This document shows positions 56,276-64,000 of a stretch of 64,000 nucleotides of DNA, one piece after another. Position 1 is the stretch's first letter; every line of letters begins with the position of its first letter. The DNA is from Fidelibacterota bacterium (GTDB lineage: Bacteria > Fidelibacterota > Marinisomatia > SCGC-AAA003-L08 > JACNLC01), in the NCBI GenBank assembly GCA_013204025.1, contig JABMOW010000026.1, forward strand, positions 1 through 64,000, written 5' to 3'. The notes beneath the pieces are model-generated. The model did no database searches. It had not been told where the DNA came from and saw only the letters and a program-made list of their open reading frames with translations. The position numbers and the translations under genes were made by a program.

Positions 56276-56923
56276 ACGTCACAAATTTTCACAAAGCGAT
56301 GGAACCAATTGCCTCTGATTGCCGGAGGTGTGGGGATATTCGTTTTGGCCGGTGTTGTTTTCGGCGTGACTTATTTTGGATCCCCTAAATTTACCGATGT
56401 AGGGTATCGTCCCATCCAACCGATTGCATACAGTCACAAGCTGCATGCGGGTGATTTGGGGATGGATTGTCGATATTGTCATACGGCTGTAGAAGTCAGT
56501 GCAAAAGCCACCGTACCCCCCACTCAAACTTGTATGAATTGCCATGTAATATGTATGCCCGAAAGCGAAAAACTTTTACCGGTTCGAGACAGCTGGGCGA
56601 AGAAAGAAGCTCTCGAATGGGTGCGAGTACATAAAATCCCTGATTATGCCGTTTTCGATCATTCTGCTCATATTAACCGAGGTGTCGGGTGTACCAGTTG
56701 TCATGGACGAATCGATCAGATGGAAGTCGTGATGCAGGTTCAACCTTTGAGCATGGGGTGGTGCCTAAATTGTCATCGAAATCCGGATATGCATCTCCGA
56801 CCTTTGGATCAGGTAACAAATATGGAATGGATCGCGCCCGATGATCAACTTTTGTTGGCTGAGCAATTTAAATTAGAACGAAATATCAATCCGCCAACTG
56901 ATTGTACAGGATGTCACAGATGA
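56276..56923 (+). CDS. actA: Alternative complex III pentahaem cytochrome c subunit ActA (probable ACG start)
   Basis: ActA is the membrane-anchored multihaem cytochrome c of alternative complex III, a quinol oxidase complex replacing bc1. Five CxxCH motifs are present (CRYCH, CMNCH, CTSCH, CLNCH, CTGCH) after one N-terminal transmembrane helix. No ATG or GTG opens the frame upstream of the helix. A TTG at 56309 would cut into the conserved N-terminus and lacks an SD. Reading from ACG at 56276, seven bases after GGAG, gives SQIFTKRWNQLP before the helix, which matches the QIF start of ActA proteins as I know them. The 215-aa product is full length. Confidence 0.88.
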   Translation, partial: TSQIFTKRWNQLPLIAGGVGIFVLAGVVFGVTYFGSPKFTDVGYRPIQPIAYSHKLHAGDLGMDCRYCHTAVEVSAKATVPPTQTCMNCHVICMPESEKLLPVRDSWAKKEALEWVRVHKIPDYAVFDHSAHINRGVGCTSCHGRIDQMEVVMQVQPLSMGWCLNCHRNPDMHLRPLDQVTNMEWIAPDDQLLLAEQFKLERNINPPTDCTGCHR

Positions 56924-59900
56924 GCGAAAAGAAGAAACCTACACAATTATCCGGGATTGACCATTCAGTGGAAAAACCAGAACCAACAGAAAATAGATCG
57001 TTGGTCAGCAAACAATACTGGCGTAGTTATGACGAATTAGCCGGTACCCCGGAGTTTGAAACTTTTCTGGAAAACGAATTTCCGCAAGGGACTTTTGACC
57101 TCCCGAATCAGTTTTCACGTAAGAAATTTCTTGGCTTGATGGGTGCATCGTTGGCATTGGCGGGACTCACCGCATGCCGTCGGCCTGTCGAAAAAATCGT
57201 ACCTTACGTAAATGCACCTGAAGATATCATCCCCGGAGTTTCAAAAAACTTTGCTACCTCAATGCCCTTTGGGACCAATTCATTTGGCGTCATTGTGGAG
57301 ACCCACGAAGGCAGACCTACTAAAATTGAGGGCAATCCAAAACACAGTAGTTCAATGGGCGCAGCAAATGCATTTATACAGGCGTCTATCCTCAATTTAT
57401 ATGACCCGGATCGGTCACAAGCTCCTGCACATTCCGGGAATGAAACCCGCTGGGACGATTTTCTTGGATTTTGGCAAGGTCAATTGAAAACATTTGAAGA
57501 GACTCGTGGCGAAGGCTTGGCAATCTTAAGCAGCTCATTTGCATCACCCACGTTATCTCGTCTGAAAGCTGACTTTTTACGTAAATTTCCAAAAGCAACA
57601 TGGACAGTCTATGATCCGGTTTCTGATGAACGGATTTATAATGGTATCGAATTGGCTTCGAAGCAACGGCTACAACCTGTCTATCAATTGGATTCTGCAG
57701 AGATTATCCTTTCCATCGATTCTGACTTTCTGTTTTTGGATTCAAACAATGTAGCGAATTCAAAACGATTTGCTAAAGGCCGCAGAATCACGTCAGAAAA
57801 AGATTCCATGAATCGTCTGTATGCCGTAGAAAGCGGATTTACCGTCACTGGCGGAATGGCTGATCACCGACTGAAACTGCCACCTGCACAGATAAAACAT
57901 TTTGCGGTTTCGCTGGCAAAAGAACTTCAAAAATTAGGTGTCCCTGTAGAGTTGAATCTACCTGTGGTACAGTTACAAAAACACCAAACTCATTCCAAAT
58001 GGATCAAGAACCTGGCTGTAGACCTTGCGACTCACAAAAGTAAAAGTGCGGTCGTTGCAGGGTATCGTCAACCTGCTGAAGTACATGCTCTAGTTTTTGC
58101 AATCAATGATGCGCTTCGCAATCATGGAAAAACCATCACATATTATCAATCCGAGCACACAGCCCATTCCAGTACCCAACAATTTAATAAGCTGGTGGGT
58201 GATTTGGACGAATCCACCGTAAAGACATTGGTGATTATTGGAGGTAATCCTGCTTATTCATCCGATATTAACGGGCAGTTCATTCGTGGATTGAATCGCG
58301 TGGAGCATTCCATTCATTTTAGTGAACGCGTCAACGAAACTTCCTCAAGCTGTGAATGGCATTTGCCTTTATCTAATTATCTCGAAAGTTGGGGTGACGC
58401 AGTATCGTTTGATGGGACACTCAGTGTGACCCAGCCTATGATCGCGCCCCTTTTTGACAGCCATTCAATGGTGGAAGTTTTCTCACTTCTGTCTTCGGGC
58501 GATCTTCCCACAGGGTATGACATCGTCAGAGCATCATGGCGTGATCAGTTTATTCCAACCTATTTTGAAAAGAACTGGCGTCGTGTTCTTCATGATGGTG
58601 TGTTGGCTGATTCGAATTTCAAAACTGTTCGACCCGGTTTAAAAAACAAAAATATTTTGGCTGATGATGCCTTGCTTGATTCAAACCATGGTGGATTAGA
58701 GTGCATTTTTGCACCGTCTTCATCTGTTTGGGACGGTGAATTTTCAAATAACAGTTGGCTGATGGAAAATCCTGATCCGGTAACAAAGGTGTCCTGGGAT
58801 AATGTGGCGGTAATGAGTCTTTCTACTGCATCGAAAAACCATCTGAAAAATAAAGAATTAGCAAAGTTTAGTGCCGATGGTAAATCCATCACTTGTCCGG
58901 TGTGGATTCTTCCCGGACATGCAGACGATACAGTCACGTTTACTCTGGGCTACGGCCGGACCGCTGCAGGGCGGATTGGCAATAAGGTGGGTGTGAATGT
59001 ATTCGGATTCAAATCCATTAATTCGGATATCCTCACGGGAGTTAAAGTATCTGGAACGGGACGATTTCAGACCATCGCCTGTACTCAGGATCACCACGGA
59101 CTAGATGTAAATAAACTGGTCGCGGATGAAATTAAAAACCGATTGCCTGCCATTGTCAGAGAAGCATCGCTTGATGAATATAAACATGATCCCCTCTTTG
59201 TAAAAGAAGTGGTTGAAGAACCCGAATTATTTTCCCTTTGGGAGGATAAATCCTACGAAGAAGGTTTCCAGTGGGGGATGTCCGTTGATCTGAATGTCTG
59301 CACCGGCTGTAATGCATGTTCAATCGCATGTCAGAGTGAAAACAATATCCCGGTTGTGGGGAAATCAGAAGTAGAAAAGGGCAGAGAAATGTCCTGGATT
59401 CGCCTGGATCGCTATTTCTCCGGTGATACCGAAGATCCAGAAATGGTTTTCCAACCGGTAGCGTGTCAGCATTGCGAAATGGCACCGTGCGAACAAGTCT
59501 GTCCGGTTACCGCAACGGTTCACACCGAAGAAGGGCTGAACGCCATGGTGTATAACCGATGTGTAGGCACCCGATATTGTGCGAATAACTGTCCGTATAA
59601 AGTCAGACGCTTTAACTTCTTCAACTATACAAAAGATTTACCTGAAATTGTTAAAATTGCTCAAAATCCTGATGTGACGGTGAGATTCAGGGGAGTAATG
59701 GAAAAATGTACGTTCTGTGTACAAAGAATTAATCAGGGGAAAATCCGTGCCAAGAACGATAACGAACCATTAAAAGATGGTGATATTGTAACGGCATGCC
59801 AGCAAACCTGTCCGACGGAAGCCATTGTTTTTGGGAATATCAACGATCCCGACAGTCGTGTATCACAGGTGAAAAAACAAAACAGAAATTATGCAATGCT

Positions 59901-60000
59901 GGGAGAAATAAACGTTCGTCCACGGACAACTTATCTGGCAAAAATCAGAAATTTGAACTCGGAATTGAATGATAAACACAATGTACACAATAAGAGTTAA
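56920..60000 (+). CDS. actB: Alternative complex III iron-sulfur subunit ActB
   Basis: ActB is the large periplasm-facing subunit, a fusion of a molybdopterin-oxidoreductase-like domain (lacking cofactor in known complexes) and a four-cluster ferredoxin domain. The 1026-aa protein has a TAT-like signal ([20 protein letters not shown], about 69-88) with R-K in place of R-R. Cysteine sets for the Fe-S clusters lie from about residue 793 onward: [39 protein letters not shown] and CQQTC. I start at the ATG overlapping the actA stop rather than two upstream alternatives. Confidence 0.94.
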   Translation: MSEKKKPTQLSGIDHSVEKPEPTENRSLVSKQYWRSYDELAGTPEFETFLENEFPQGTFDLPNQFSRKKFLGLMGASLALAGLTACRRPVEKIVPYVNAPEDIIPGVSKNFATSMPFGTNSFGVIVETHEGRPTKIEGNPKHSSSMGAANAFIQASILNLYDPDRSQAPAHSGNETRWDDFLGFWQGQLKTFEETRGEGLAILSSSFASPTLSRLKADFLRKFPKATWTVYDPVSDERIYNGIELASKQRLQPVYQLDSAEIILSIDSDFLFLDSNNVANSKRFAKGRRITSEKDSMNRLYAVESGFTVTGGMADHRLKLPPAQIKHFAVSLAKELQKLGVPVELNLPVVQLQKHQTHSKWIKNLAVDLATHKSKSAVVAGYRQPAEVHALVFAINDALRNHGKTITYYQSEHTAHSSTQQFNKLVGDLDESTVKTLVIIGGNPAYSSDINGQFIRGLNRVEHSIHFSERVNETSSSCEWHLPLSNYLESWGDAVSFDGTLSVTQPMIAPLFDSHSMVEVFSLLSSGDLPTGYDIVRASWRDQFIPTYFEKNWRRVLHDGVLADSNFKTVRPGLKNKNILADDALLDSNHGGLECIFAPSSSVWDGEFSNNSWLMENPDPVTKVSWDNVAVMSLSTASKNHLKNKELAKFSADGKSITCPVWILPGHADDTVTFTLGYGRTAAGRIGNKVGVNVFGFKSINSDILTGVKVSGTGRFQTIACTQDHHGLDVNKLVADEIKNRLPAIVREASLDEYKHDPLFVKEVVEEPELFSLWEDKSYEEGFQWGMSVDLNVCTGCNACSIACQSENNIPVVGKSEVEKGREMSWIRLDRYFSGDTEDPEMVFQPVACQHCEMAPCEQVCPVTATVHTEEGLNAMVYNRCVGTRYCANNCPYKVRRFNFFNYTKDLPEIVKIAQNPDVTVRFRGVMEKCTFCVQRINQGKIRAKNDNEPLKDGDIVTACQQTCPTEAIVFGNINDPDSRVSQVKKQNRNYAMLGEINVRPRTTYLAKIRNLNSELNDKHNVHNKS

Positions 60001-61448
60001 TGGGTAATCCGGTGAATATGACTAACCATAAACCAAAACAATCAGCCGATTCATCGGCAGGAGCTATCATCGAAGAAACTCCATTGATTGCCGGGAATCA
60101 CACATTTTCATCCATTACAGAAAAGATCAGCGGTGTTATTGAAGGACCGACACCAAAAATGTGGTGGGTACTGTTTTCATTTTCAGTATCGTTACTTTTG
60201 ATTTTAGTAGGGTCTGTGGGTTTTCTCATCTGGGAAGGTACCGGAATCTGGGGATTAAATAGTCCTGTTGGATGGGGTTGGGCGATTGTCAACTTCGTAT
60301 TTTGGGTGGGTATTGGTCATGCAGGCACGTTAATATCGGCGGTGCTGCATTTATTCCGGCAGAAGTGGCGTACTTCGATTAACCGGTTTGCTGAGGCGAT
60401 GACCATTTTTGCGGTTATCTGCGCATTGTTATTTCCCACGATCCACGTGGGCCGGATATGGGTGCTATACTGGTTTTTCCCCATCCCGAACCAAATGAGC
60501 ATGTGGCCAAATTTCAGAAGTCCGTTACTTTGGGACGTGTTTGCAGTCAGTATTTATTTTACGGTATCCTTATTATTCTGGTATGTGGGCCTGGTACCCG
60601 ACATTGCCACACTTCGGGACCGTGCGAAAACGAGAGGGAAAAAAATTATTTACGGCATTCTCTCTTTGGGTTGGAGAGGTGCAAACCGGCACTGGAGGCA
60701 TTATGAATTGGGATATCTGATCCTAGCCGGATTGTCTACTCCATTGGTTTTATCTGTTCATAGTGTGGTCAGTACGGATTTTGCCACTAGTATCATTCCG
60801 GGATGGCACACTACAATTTTCCCACCTTATTTTGTTGCTGGCGCAATTTTCTCAGGATTTGCAATGGTCATGACCTTGGCTATAATCGCACGAAAAGCAT
60901 TTGGGATGGAAGAATTCATCACTGTCAACCACCTTGAGAAAATGGCGAAAATTATTATGGTCACCGGATTAATGGTAGGTTACGCTTATTCTATTGAATT
61001 TTTTATCGCATGGTACAGCGGTAACGATTATGAAAGATTTACATTTATCAACCGTGCGTTGGGTCCCTATGCGTGGGCATACTGGATTATGGTATCCTGT
61101 AATGTGATCATTCCACAATTCTTCTGGTCTAAGAAATTGCGAACCAATGTGACGGTATTATTCATCCTTTCAATTTTTGTAAATATTGGCATGTGGTTTG
61201 AGCGATTTGTCATCATTACATCATCGCTATCCCGGGACTATTTACCATCCAGTTGGGATTATTATTCTCCGTCGATTTGGGATATTGCCACATTTGTAGG
61301 TTCGTTTGGTTTGTTTTTCACACTATTTTTACTGTTCTTAAGATTCCTTCCCATGATTTCGATGGCTGAAGTAAAAGGGGTACTCCCGCAAGCTGATCCG
61401 CATCACCCCATGTATCAAAAGTCAGGAGAAGCTCATGAAAACAAATGA
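60000..61448 (+). CDS. actC: Alternative complex III membrane subunit ActC (NrfD-like)
   Basis: ActC is an NrfD/PsrC-type integral subunit that forms the quinol site and probably a proton path. The 482-aa protein has about ten transmembrane helices after a ~50-residue cytoplasmic head. Landmarks include [20 protein letters not shown] and [14 protein letters not shown]. Its ATG shares one base with the actB stop (TAATG). Confidence 0.94.
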   Translation: MGNPVNMTNHKPKQSADSSAGAIIEETPLIAGNHTFSSITEKISGVIEGPTPKMWWVLFSFSVSLLLILVGSVGFLIWEGTGIWGLNSPVGWGWAIVNFVFWVGIGHAGTLISAVLHLFRQKWRTSINRFAEAMTIFAVICALLFPTIHVGRIWVLYWFFPIPNQMSMWPNFRSPLLWDVFAVSIYFTVSLLFWYVGLVPDIATLRDRAKTRGKKIIYGILSLGWRGANRHWRHYELGYLILAGLSTPLVLSVHSVVSTDFATSIIPGWHTTIFPPYFVAGAIFSGFAMVMTLAIIARKAFGMEEFITVNHLEKMAKIIMVTGLMVGYAYSIEFFIAWYSGNDYERFTFINRALGPYAWAYWIMVSCNVIIPQFFWSKKLRTNVTVLFILSIFVNIGMWFERFVIITSSLSRDYLPSSWDYYSPSIWDIATFVGSFGLFFTLFLLFLRFLPMISMAEVKGVLPQADPHHPMYQKSGEAHENK

Positions 61449-61977
61449 ACTGACTTACGGCGTATTAGCTGAATTTTCGAATCCCGCTGATCTTATGCAC
61501 GGCGCAGAAAAGATGCGTGATGAAGGATTTAAACATTTTGACTGTCATTCACCATTTCCTATTCACGGTATGGATCAGGCGATGGGGATAAAACGATCGG
61601 TTCTGGGTTATATCGTATTTGTGTTCGGGCTGATCGGTGCTGTATGTGGATTTGCACTTCAAGCCTGGGTTCATACAAAAGCATATCCGCTCACATTTGC
61701 AGGGAAACCTTATTTCAGTTGGCAGGCATTCATTATCGTCACCTTTGGTCTGATGGTACTGGCGGGTGCGTTCGCTGCCGTACTTGGACTATTTCATCTC
61801 AGCAAATTACCCAAATTTTTTGATGGACTGTTTTATTCCAAACGATTTGGTAAATTCAGCGATGACGGCTTTTTTATCAGTGTGGACTCAAAAGATCTCA
61901 AATTTCATGATGAAGAAACTTCACGTTTTCTCGAGTCCATCGGTGGAACCAATATTGAAGTCATTAGAGGCGAATGA
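61435..61977 (+). CDS. actD: Alternative complex III subunit ActD
   Basis: This 180-aa protein has the DUF3341 layout. A soluble N-terminal ferredoxin-like part ([34 protein letters not shown]) is followed by two transmembrane helices (about 57-80 and 100-122) and a short C-terminal domain. It anchors at the cytoplasmic side of the complex. The start lies 14 nt inside the end of actC with an AGGAG upstream. Confidence 0.92.
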   Translation: MKTNELTYGVLAEFSNPADLMHGAEKMRDEGFKHFDCHSPFPIHGMDQAMGIKRSVLGYIVFVFGLIGAVCGFALQAWVHTKAYPLTFAGKPYFSWQAFIIVTFGLMVLAGAFAAVLGLFHLSKLPKFFDGLFYSKRFGKFSDDGFFISVDSKDLKFHDEETSRFLESIGGTNIEVIRGE

Positions 61978-62618
61978 TAATGATATTTAACCTATTTAAT
62001 AATTGGATATCACCAAAAACAATGAGCATCGTTCCATTGTTACTGGCAGTGATGGCGATGGGATGTCAGGGGAAACCTTTCGAAAAACCACCCATTCATC
62101 CAAACCCAAATATGGATACTCAAAATCGGTACAATCCACAATCATCCAGTGATTTTTTTGCAGATGGAATGACTATGCGGATGCCCGTTCCCGGTACAGT
62201 TGCTCAGGGTGAACTGAATGAAAATTCAGCATATTACCGGGGTGTGGACGATCAGGGTAATTTTGTAACCGATAATTCTGTAGAATTAACTGATGAACTC
62301 CTCCTCAGAGGACAGGCTCGGTATAATATTTATTGTTCTCCCTGTCATAGCCGTGTGGGTGATGGCAAAGGGATTATTACGCAATACAAGTATCCCATTC
62401 CGCCAACGTCATTCCACTCGGATATTGTCAGGCAGATGGATGACGGATATTTTTTCAGTGTGATCACAAATGGCGTCAGGAACATGCCCTCTTATAAACA
62501 TCAAATTCCGGTGGATGACCGTTGGGCGATTGTGGCGTATGTTCGGGCACTTCAACACAGTCAGAATGCCTCCTTATCTGACATTCCCGTAGCAGCAAGA
62601 CAGGAGCTGAGCCGATGA
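61974..62618 (+). CDS. actE: Alternative complex III monohaem cytochrome c lipoprotein ActE
   Basis: ActE carries one c-type haem. The 214-aa protein has a lipobox (AVMAMGC, lipidated C31), a Pro/Asn-rich linker, a CSPCH haem site (C121, C124, H125), and the axial Met probably in RNMPSY. It would pass electrons onward to the terminal oxidase. It overlaps actD by 4 nt. Confidence 0.93.
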   Translation: MIMIFNLFNNWISPKTMSIVPLLLAVMAMGCQGKPFEKPPIHPNPNMDTQNRYNPQSSSDFFADGMTMRMPVPGTVAQGELNENSAYYRGVDDQGNFVTDNSVELTDELLLRGQARYNIYCSPCHSRVGDGKGIITQYKYPIPPTSFHSDIVRQMDDGYFFSVITNGVRNMPSYKHQIPVDDRWAIVAYVRALQHSQNASLSDIPVAARQELSR

Positions 62619-63790
62619 CCTCTCGAAGTGAAAACACTTATATGATGCCTGCAAATAATTATGGTAAACTGGCGATAGTCATTGCATTGATCGGTATTCT
62701 TCTATCAACATTTGGTTTCGTCAAAGACCCGGGTCAGTTTTTTCATTCTTATTTGGTTGCGTATGTCTTCTGGGTAACCATTTCTCTCGGAGCGTTATTC
62801 TTTCTACTGATGCACCATGTAACTGGCGCATTCTGGAGCGTATCTCTACGCCATGTAGTTGAATCTATTGTGGCCACGATCCCACTGATGGCTATTTTAT
62901 GGATCCCCATCGGATTCGGCATTCATGACCTGTATCACTGGAGTCACGAATCTGTAATGGCCAGCGATAAACTACTCGCGGCAAAAGCCCCGTATCTGAA
63001 CACCACTTTTTTCGTCATCCGGACACTCATTTATTTCATCATCTGGGGGTTCATTTCATATAAATTGAGATCATTGTCCAAAAGGACAAAATCGAACAAC
63101 GATATTTTATCCATGAGAAAAGTCAGCGCAGTGGGGACTGTTTTCTACGCACTTACTGTGTCGTTCGCAATGTTTGACTGGCTCATGTCTCTTGATCCTC
63201 ATTGGTATTCCACTATTTACGGTGTGTATCTGTTTGGCGGTGCTTACTTAAATGGGATTGCCATGGTCATTCTGGTCATCGCTGCATTAAAGAGTCTGAA
63301 TCTACTGACCACTGAAGTGACATCGGAGCACTATCAAGATCTGGGTAAGCTGTTATTCGGATTTGTCGTTTTCTGGGCGTACATATCCGCCTCCCAGTAT
63401 TTTCTAATCTGGTATGGAAATATCCCCGAAGAAACCATCTGGTTTAAACGTCGATGGGAAGGGACATGGAAAGCATTTAGTTTGAGCATGATCGCTGTTG
63501 GATTTATCGTTCCGTTTTTCGCCCTGATGTTCCGTGCAGCGAAGCGAAATTTGGTTTTCCTTTCATCCATCTGCCTATTACTTTTTGTAGCCCATTGGAT
63601 GGACATGTACTGGAATGTAATGCCCGGATTTCACCGTGGAAATGTGTCCCTTAGTTGGATCGATTTATCAACGATGGTGGCATTGGGTGGATTGTTCTTC
63701 TGGACGGTGTGGAGATCATTGGCTAGCCGCTCCCTGATTCCGCTGAACGATCCGTATTTGAACAAATCCATTTCACACAAGAATTTTTAG
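62615..63790 (+). CDS. actF: Alternative complex III membrane subunit ActF (NrfD-like)
   Basis: ActF is the second integral subunit, a paralogue of ActC. The 391-aa protein has about ten transmembrane helices and typical stretches such as FAMFDWLMSLDPHWYSTIYG and ISASQYFLIWYGNIPEET. It overlaps actE by 4 nt. In known clusters a cytochrome oxidase follows downstream. Confidence 0.94.
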   Translation: MTSRSENTYMMPANNYGKLAIVIALIGILLSTFGFVKDPGQFFHSYLVAYVFWVTISLGALFFLLMHHVTGAFWSVSLRHVVESIVATIPLMAILWIPIGFGIHDLYHWSHESVMASDKLLAAKAPYLNTTFFVIRTLIYFIIWGFISYKLRSLSKRTKSNNDILSMRKVSAVGTVFYALTVSFAMFDWLMSLDPHWYSTIYGVYLFGGAYLNGIAMVILVIAALKSLNLLTTEVTSEHYQDLGKLLFGFVVFWAYISASQYFLIWYGNIPEETIWFKRRWEGTWKAFSLSMIAVGFIVPFFALMFRAAKRNLVFLSSICLLLFVAHWMDMYWNVMPGFHRGNVSLSWIDLSTMVALGGLFFWTVWRSLASRSLIPLNDPYLNKSISHKNF

Positions 63791-63797
63791 GGTAACT

Positions 63798-64000
63798 ATG
63801 TCTATAGGATATGAAAAATCAGATGTTTCCATAAAAAGTATTTTTTCCATCGGTGCTATATCCATCATCATCATCATCGCAATTATCATAAGTGTGTCCG
63901 AATATTTTTCAGTGGTCAAGGAAGAAATGATTCAGGAAGTCACGATGAGGCCTGTATCTGAAAAGTTGCTGACACTTCATGAATATGAGGCAAAACAGTT
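63798..64000 (+). CDS. Membrane-anchored protein downstream of actF (partial)
   Basis: The frame begins ATG 7 nt after actF and runs off the window (67 codons seen). It encodes a short polar head, a very Ile-rich transmembrane helix (IGAISIIIIIAIIISVSEYF) and the start of a soluble region with SEKLLTLHEYEAKQ. Small bitopic proteins with an L-x-x-Y/E pattern after the helix often occur between actF and the oxidase genes; this matches that position. The function is not known. Confidence 0.7.
   Translation, partial: MSIGYEKSDVSIKSIFSIGAISIIIIIAIIISVSEYFSVVKEEMIQEVTMRPVSEKLLTLHEYEAKQ

Noticed and set aside
56309-56923. actA starting at TTG 56309
   Set aside because: There is no SD at a suitable distance, and the in-frame codons upstream encode an ActA-like N-terminus behind a good SD. 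The ACG start at 56276 fits better.

Overview
The window looks like one contiguous stretch of chromosome from a Gram-negative bacterium of the FCB group (Fibrobacterota-Chlorobiota-Bacteroidota and relatives). Four things point there: a PorX-type regulator (response regulator fused to a PglZ domain), a gingipain-family (C25) protease with a type IX secretion C-terminal sorting domain, a complete alternative complex III (ActABCDEF) locus, and a ribosomal protein S16 with a long acidic tail. MurE carries the DNPR motif expected for meso-diaminopimelate peptidoglycan. My best guess for the phylum is Candidatus Marinimicrobia or a close relative, but the sequence alone does not settle this. Most of the window is housekeeping. 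No tRNA gene, insertion sequence, CRISPR array or prophage was found.

Layout. 1-427: 3' end of a 23S rRNA, a 5S rRNA and its terminator. 0.5-9.6 kb (+): porX, then tightly overlapping tsaE-tsaB-rimI-accD, guaA, pgeF, uppP, holA, an ECF sigma factor and its zinc-binding anti-sigma factor. 9.7-17.6 kb (+): a small basic protein, then a TPR protein, three glycosyltransferases, a YfhO-type membrane protein and a histidine kinase, probably for making and attaching a surface glycan. 17.6-20.1 kb: an AT-rich accessory island with a putative winged-helix protein, a nucleoside-phosphorylase-fold protein, a small membrane protein and several inverted repeats. 20.2 kb: rpmB, ending in a terminator shared with the convergent cell-wall cluster.

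20.5-41.4 kb (-): the complete division and cell wall cluster in transcription order mraZ-rsmH-ftsL-ftsI-murE-murF-mraY-murD-ftsW-murG-murC-murB-ftsQ-ftsA-ftsZ. Upstream of it, on the same strand, lie the PorU-like protease, maf and rodZ. From 41.6 kb (+): aconitase with an SDR oxidoreductase, then ffh-rpsP-khpA-rimM-trmD-rplS, an MFS transporter, selA-selB (selenocysteine insertion), mutS, and actABCDEF followed by a gene that runs off the end.

How they work together. The wall cluster makes lipid II and the divisome. The Act complex oxidises quinol and passes electrons to a cytochrome oxidase probably encoded just past the window. PorX and the C25 protease point to type IX secretion.

The main points for a second look are: the phosphorylase/winged-helix pair behind an operator-like palindrome, which could be a defence or stress module; an apparent ACG start codon for actA; MraZ-box-like repeats before mraZ; cassette-like spacers around the small membrane gene; and two genes whose start codons directly abut intrinsic terminators.
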